A stretch of 64,000 nt of DNA from Colletotrichum lupini (taxonomy: Eukaryota; Ascomycota; Sordariomycetes; Glomerellales; Glomerellaceae). The stretch lies in NCBI RefSeq assembly GCF_023278565.1, contig NC_064672.1, forward strand, positions 2,418,001 through 2,482,000, in the 5' to 3' direction. Positions 59,601-64,000 of the stretch are shown piece by piece. Positions within the stretch are counted from its first letter, which is position 1; each line of letters starts with the position of its first letter. Under the pieces are notes generated by a model. That model worked only from the letters and a program-made list of their open reading frames with translations. It did no database searches and was not told where the DNA came from. The position numbers were made by a program, and so were the translations under genes.

Positions 59601-60191
59601 CGGGCCGGTACGTAAGTAAGTGTAAGGGTCGGTTCTCACCTCGCAATTGTTGCAAAGGTCTGCAATACGATAACGCGCGAGCGCGGCCAGCTTCTTGACT
59701 GCATTTTGGGACAGGAAACCTTGATTGATGTCGATCGCGTCGTCTTCTATAGCGGAATGATACACCTCCCTAACCACCTGCAGCCTTTCTGTTAGACAAT
59801 TCGCTTCCGAGAACGAAATATGCCGAGTGCGAGGAAGAGAGACAAGAGGGGAGAGGAAGGCGAGAGAGAGCGTCCTACTTACCCGTCGAGCGATATCTGC
59901 AATCTTGAACGTATCTTGCGGAACATTGACCAACGCCTCGGTGATGTATGGCCTGACCTGTGCGTTCAGGCACCGCACGAATTTCTCAGGGTCACCGCCA
60001 TTCGGGTCAATAGGAAAGTCGGGACCGTAGTGCATTCGTTGCCTCTTTCGAGGCGGTTCGGCCTCAGCAGGCCGTGAGCTGGTTTCGCGGTCATCGTCGA
60101 GTGTGAGGTCGATAATGTCGGCCTTCTTCTTCGGGGCGGCCGTTAGATCGATCGTCGTGGCATTCGACTTTCCCTTCGGACTCGCAAACAT
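56663..60191 (-). CDS. Large WD40-repeat protein, possibly a Raf1/DIM-9-like chromatin factor
   Basis: Function not established. Exons on the minus strand are 59883..60191, 59640..59777 and 56663..59554, giving 1112 residues in continuous frame. Residues 1-45 are basic and acidic with two IDLT-type stretches (TIDLTAAPKKK, IIDLTLDDD) that resemble SUMO-interacting motifs. About 60-150 is a small helical domain ending in ADLCNNCEEYRKKPLSFGG. A Pro-rich linker (about 170-235) is followed by a basic helical segment (TEERETILRGTSKLVRNLP). WD40 blades cover about 470-900: SSFDKTVKVWKVDD, GEICLWNCLTGEKIKVL, DGKVYVWDTSRGDKP, GGSDGVVKVWNVRN, LAIGDASGRVMLLSLNKED. The acidic C-terminus ends YEYEEGDLDKSIWATLS. 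Size and layout recall the WD40 subunit of the heterochromatin CUL4 complex (Raf1 in fission yeast, DIM-9 in Neurospora), but this link is weak and other nuclear WD40 roles are equally possible. Confidence 0.78.
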
Positions 60192-61691
60192 AGTCGCGAT
60201 CCCAAGGACATCGACGCGTCGTCGTCGTCGTCGTCCAGCTAAGGCTCGGCCAGCGTACACGCGTAAAGTGAAGGTCTTCGGACGCGTAATTGTAGTTCGT
60301 CAGGTCGCATTTAATTAGAGCGAAGAAGGTAGCTATAATGGGTCAACAGAGGCGGGTCAGGTGGAAGTGCTAAGAAAAAGTGGACCCAGGCACCTTTCTG
60401 TCACTCACAAGGGTCTAAAACAGTCTTACGTAAGAAATGATTTCTTTCTATAAGATCTAAAAGAGTAAAACTATACTTATAGGTTCTCTTAGACTATTAT
60501 TGATTTTAGTCTAAGCTACTATGATATTATGTAATATAGCTTATTGAAATTTAATTTATAATAGTCTCTTAAATGAATAAAGACTGATTAACTGTTCAGT
60601 ATCAAAGAAATATTTAATCATTCAAAAACATTGTATTCGGACATTGAATCACCATACAAACATTAAAAAGATGTAACCTAAGACATTTGCGACAACTCTT
60701 TGAGCGCAAATCCTGTCGCTCATTGACATGGAAAGCGTTGCGTTGCTTCCAGTGACATATCAACAACACTTCTGGGCTCTTCGCGAGGGGCAGCACACTC
60801 ACTTTAAGCCACGAGAACATCCAGCAAAATAATCCAATTCCTTCAAGAAATCTTTAAAATGCCCAAAGAAACGCTTTGCAACTATTGATTCCACATTTGT
60901 TCATCGCGGAAGTTGTCATAGAACAACATTGAACTCGATATCGAATATACCTACTCTATGCCCCGCGGACCGTCTTGCGCTGATACGGCGCGTCGCTCTG
61001 CCGTCGCGTGCATTCATCGAGGGACAACGCCAAGTAACAAAGTCTAAATGCGCCGGTAATAAATCAACAGTCCAATCGAATGGCTTCAGAACAACGTTGA
61101 ACCGAATAGCCCCCCGTCCAATGCCGTCGCGTCGCATGCCGGACCGGAGCGCCATTGGCTTCGGAGGCCATCGGCCCCGCAGATGCCAGCCAGATGCGCC
61201 AGCTCACGCTCTCCAGCGCATCGAAGTCCGACATGGCACATGTTGAACTTTATGTGGTGGTTTTTTTTTCCGGCTTTACAGGCGCAAAAGATCGACCTTG
61301 ACGGGATCAGGCTTTCAAGGGAAATCACACGATACGGTACACTTTTCAACTATACAATACGCGCATATACTGCTAGATTTAATAATGAGTTTATAGATAG
61401 TTAGAGGCATACTACTTGGTAGGTATTACTCTTGTATAGGTGAGTACGCGAGGTATTAAAATGTAACTTATTCAGCTAGCGCTATAACGAAAGTATGCAT
61501 TAAAGCGGTTCCCATCAATATCAAAACATGCCTCATAACTTTAGCATCACTGCAATAAGGTTACGTTTCTTTATGAACTTTAGTGGTTGTAAACTCTAGA
61601 AAGCAGATAGATCATCTTATATGGTACAGCATTGCCCGCCTGTATGTGACACGACATCATCCAACGCCAATCCTCTAAATAAATAAACCTT
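60192..61691. other. Intergenic with AT-rich stretches, WD40 promoter and 3' region of the acyl-CoA synthetase
   Basis: The first 70 bp upstream of the WD40 ATG contain a TCG/GTC run (60208-60235). 60420-60640 and 61360-61640 are AT-rich without frames; 60640-61350 is GC-balanced with short unsupported frames. Possible decayed repeat DNA. Confidence 0.5.
60208..60235 (+). repeat. TCG/GTC microsatellite in the WD40 gene leader
   Basis: Runs of GTCGTC just upstream of the chosen ATG at 60191. Translated upstream in the same frame they would give an Arg run, but there is no in-frame ATG there. Confidence 0.7.
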
Positions 61692-63931
61692 CTAAAGCTT
61701 GGCCTTGGTGGCCGGCTCCGCGTTGATCTCCTCGTACATCTGGTCGATCTGCGTCCTGAACGCCTTTGCGGTTTGCGGTCTCTTGAGCTTAAGACTGTTC
61801 GTACTAGGTCAGCAGGTGTCCATGTCTAGTGCTAATAAGGTAGTGTCCACTTACGTAGGTGTCAACAGCTCGTTCTCGATGCTGAAGGGGTCGATGGTGA
61901 GGTAAACGCTGCGCACACGCTCGTAGCTGTTGAACTTGTGTTTCTTGCCAATCCGGTCAAGCTCTACGAGCAGGGCCTTCCTGACCTTGTTGTCGGCGCC
62001 AGCTGCCTTGATTGCTGCAAGATCGGTCTTGTCGATGGTCTTCTTCAGGATCTTGCTTGCAAATGGCGCAAAGTTCTCGGGGTCGACACCAAAGACAGCG
62101 ACGAGCGACGACTGAGACGGGTCACCGTGGACGTATGCCATGGCCAGCAGACTGCAGCTACCCAGGTAGACGTTTTCGATACGCTCAGGCGAGATGTACT
62201 CTCCTTGCGACAGCTTGAGAACGTTCTTCTTGCGGTCGACGATCTTGAAGCGACCCATGTTGTCGACCTCGGCAATATCTCCAGTATGGAACCAACCATC
62301 TGCATCGAGGGCCTTGCTCGTCTCTTCCTCGTTCTTGTAGTACTCCTTGAAGATGCTGGGACCGCGGAGGAGAATCTCACCACGGGGGTAAGGCTTGTCT
62401 GTGACGAAGTAGTCAAAGTCGGGAACCGACTCCAAGCAGATCTCATTGCAAGAGGCTGGCGGTCCGATGTTGCCGAGTGTGAAGTCACCCTTCAGCTGAA
62501 CAGTCGAGACGGCGTACGTCTCCGTCAGGCCGTATCCCTGCACAAAGTGGTTGCCGAAAGCCGCGCGCAAGAACTCGTGGACGTCAGGGTCCAACTGAGC
62601 GCTACCGCTGACCATGCTGTGCGCCTTCTTGAGGCCGACAGCGGCACGAACCTTGGGGGTCCAGATTCTGTCGTACAAGAAGTGAGAGTTGCTTGCCTTG
62701 CCAACGGGCTGCTTCATGTTGGCCTTCTTGGTGCTGACAACCTGGCGAGACAGGGATCCCTTGACGCCGTCTGCGTCGATGGTGGCAGTTCGGATGGCCG
62801 AGTTGAAGCGGTTGTACAGGCGGGGAACAGACATAAACCCTGTGGGCTCGAGAATCTTCATGTCGTCTACCAGTCCTACGATATCGCCGCGGAAGAAACC
62901 GATGCAAGCGCCTTCGGCCAGAGCGGTTTGGTCAACCATTCTTCCGTAGATGTGGGCGAGGGGCAGGTAAGAAATGTGCACGTCCTTGTAGGTAACGGTG
63001 CCGGCGGATCTCGCGGCTGTGAGGCCTGCAACGGCGTTGCCGTGGGTCAGGACAACACCCTTGGGCATACCGGTAGTTCCAGAGGTGTAGTTGATGGTGA
63101 CGTAGTCGGTCGAGCGTGGGGGACGCATGGGGCGACCGGACTTGAGGCCGAGCTCCTCGACGCCAGCCATGGAGTAAATCTGGATGCCATTCTGGGCAGC
63201 GATGCCGTTCAGAACGGACAGCTTGGAGTAGCCAGCCTGTTCGCCATCGTCGAGGGAGTCAAGGCACACAATGAGCTTGAGTGATGGGAGGCGCGGGGCA
63301 AGCTTCAGCAAGACGGGGATGTGCGGCAACGAGGTAGCCACGCAAGCCAAGTTGGCGTGGTTGATGATGTATTCGGTCGTGTCGGGGCCGAGGGTCTCGT
63401 AGAGAGAGACGGTGAAGAGAGATTGGGATGCAGCACCGAGATCTAGTAACTTTGAGTCAGTATGCAGTTTGCGCCTCGTGCTTGGCATGTGACAGTCAAC
63501 GTACCGGCAATGTGCCACTCGGGGCGGTTTTGCGACCACAAACCGACACCGTAGTTGTCGCTGGTGATGCCAATCTTCTGATGAATCTCAATCAGACCAG
63601 CGCCGAAGTTCTTGCGACGCTCGGCAACCTGGGCATAAGTAGCCCAGGTGTACTTGTTCTCCCAGTCCTTGGTCGCGGGGTTCCATGCTCGGTGACCCAA
63701 GCACTTAGCGTTGGGACGCTTCTTGGAGGACTCTTCAAACAAGTCGTGAACGGTCTGGACCGCGGGATCAAAAGTGGACAGCAGAGGGCCGTCACGGAAG
63801 CGCCAATGGCGATAGATGGCACTGCGACCTTCCTTCTCGGAGCCTGGGATCGGGACTCCATAGGGCGAGCCGGGAGGTGGCGGGTTGGCCAGCTCCTGTA
63901 TGTATGCGGCGGTGTCTTTTGTGGGAGCCAT
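61692..63931 (-). CDS. Long-chain fatty-acid-CoA ligase with peroxisomal PTS1 signal
   Basis: Activates fatty acids to acyl-CoA with ATP, feeding beta-oxidation or lipid synthesis. Exons on the minus strand are 63505..63931, 61855..63442 and 61692..61794, giving 705 residues, typical of fungal Faa-type enzymes. The AMP-binding core YTSGTTGMPKG lies at 261-271, the second ATP site GYGLTET at about 445-451, and the FACS signature DGWFHTGDIAEVDNMGRFKIVDRKKN at about 524-549. The C-terminus is ATKAKL; AKL is an accepted type-1 peroxisomal targeting signal, so this is probably the peroxisomal isoform (yeast counterpart Faa2). No N-terminal targeting sequence is seen. The ATG at 63931 gives MAPTKDTAAY; nothing in frame upstream argues for a longer protein. 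Codon bias is strong. Confidence 0.95.
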
Positions 63932-64000
63932 GTTCGCAGCGACAGCGGGAACCTGTGGGGGAGTGCTTGCAGTCGACGACTGTTGGTTACGTTGCTGACG
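63932..64000. other. Start of the acyl-CoA synthetase leader, cut by window edge
   Basis: Only 69 bp are visible; nothing else can be called. Confidence 0.5.

Noticed and set aside
60916..61349. Short frames in a GC-balanced patch between AT-rich stretches
   Set aside because: Under 110 codons, no motif, no splice partner; no sign of a decayed known gene.
61938..63284. 448-codon frame antisense to the acyl-CoA synthetase
   Set aside because: Same codon-bias effect; no homology features and fully within a certain gene.

Overview
The window is nuclear DNA of a filamentous ascomycete, most likely a Sordariomycete. Genes carry short introns (about 50-280 nt) with GTRAGT-like donors. The plasma-membrane H+-ATPase has the C-terminus I know from Neurospora PMA1. 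A DUF3425-type bZIP factor, fungal MFS exporters and AT-rich islands that look RIP-mutated point the same way. The genus cannot be fixed from sequence alone; a plant-associated lineage such as Glomerellales is only a guess.

Layout. 1-8.3 kb is transport: a low-affinity phosphate transporter with SPX domain (minus, C-terminus cut by the window edge), an MFS exporter (minus) and a second MFS transporter (plus) divergent from the first. 9.4-10.2 kb is the kinetochore subunit Spc25. 11.9-14.0 kb is a bZIP/DUF3425 factor. 15.6-16.5 kb is an unrecognised low-complexity protein. 17.2-19.0 kb is a DCAF4-like WD40 protein (minus). 21.0-21.5 kb is a small ABM-fold protein. 22.0-25.1 kb is the H+-ATPase PMA1 (minus). 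An AT-rich island lies at 25.86-26.73 kb. From there to 39.5 kb no gene can be supported although base composition is ordinary. At 39.6-40.1 kb, in this gene-poor tract, lies a small secreted six-cysteine protein. 42.6-43.8 kb is a Yhm2-like mitochondrial citrate/oxoglutarate carrier and 46.6-48.3 kb is mitochondrial citrate synthase, both minus. 51.5-54.3 kb is an Nrd1/Seb1-type RNA-binding protein (plus). 56.7-60.2 kb is a 1112-residue WD40 protein (minus), with a decayed tandem repeat just past its stop. 61.7-63.9 kb is a long-chain acyl-CoA synthetase ending in a peroxisomal AKL signal (minus).

Together: most genes are conserved housekeeping genes (phosphate and proton transport, citrate metabolism, fatty-acid activation, transcription termination, kinetochore). 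The citrate synthase and citrate carrier lie next to each other and may cooperate in making and exporting mitochondrial citrate. The accessory part is the gene-poor 26.7-42.5 kb tract with its effector-like gene and dispersed short motifs. All exon junctions were set by reading frame, splice consensus and protein continuity; none is confirmed by transcript data. No rRNA, tRNA, CRISPR array or intact transposon was found.
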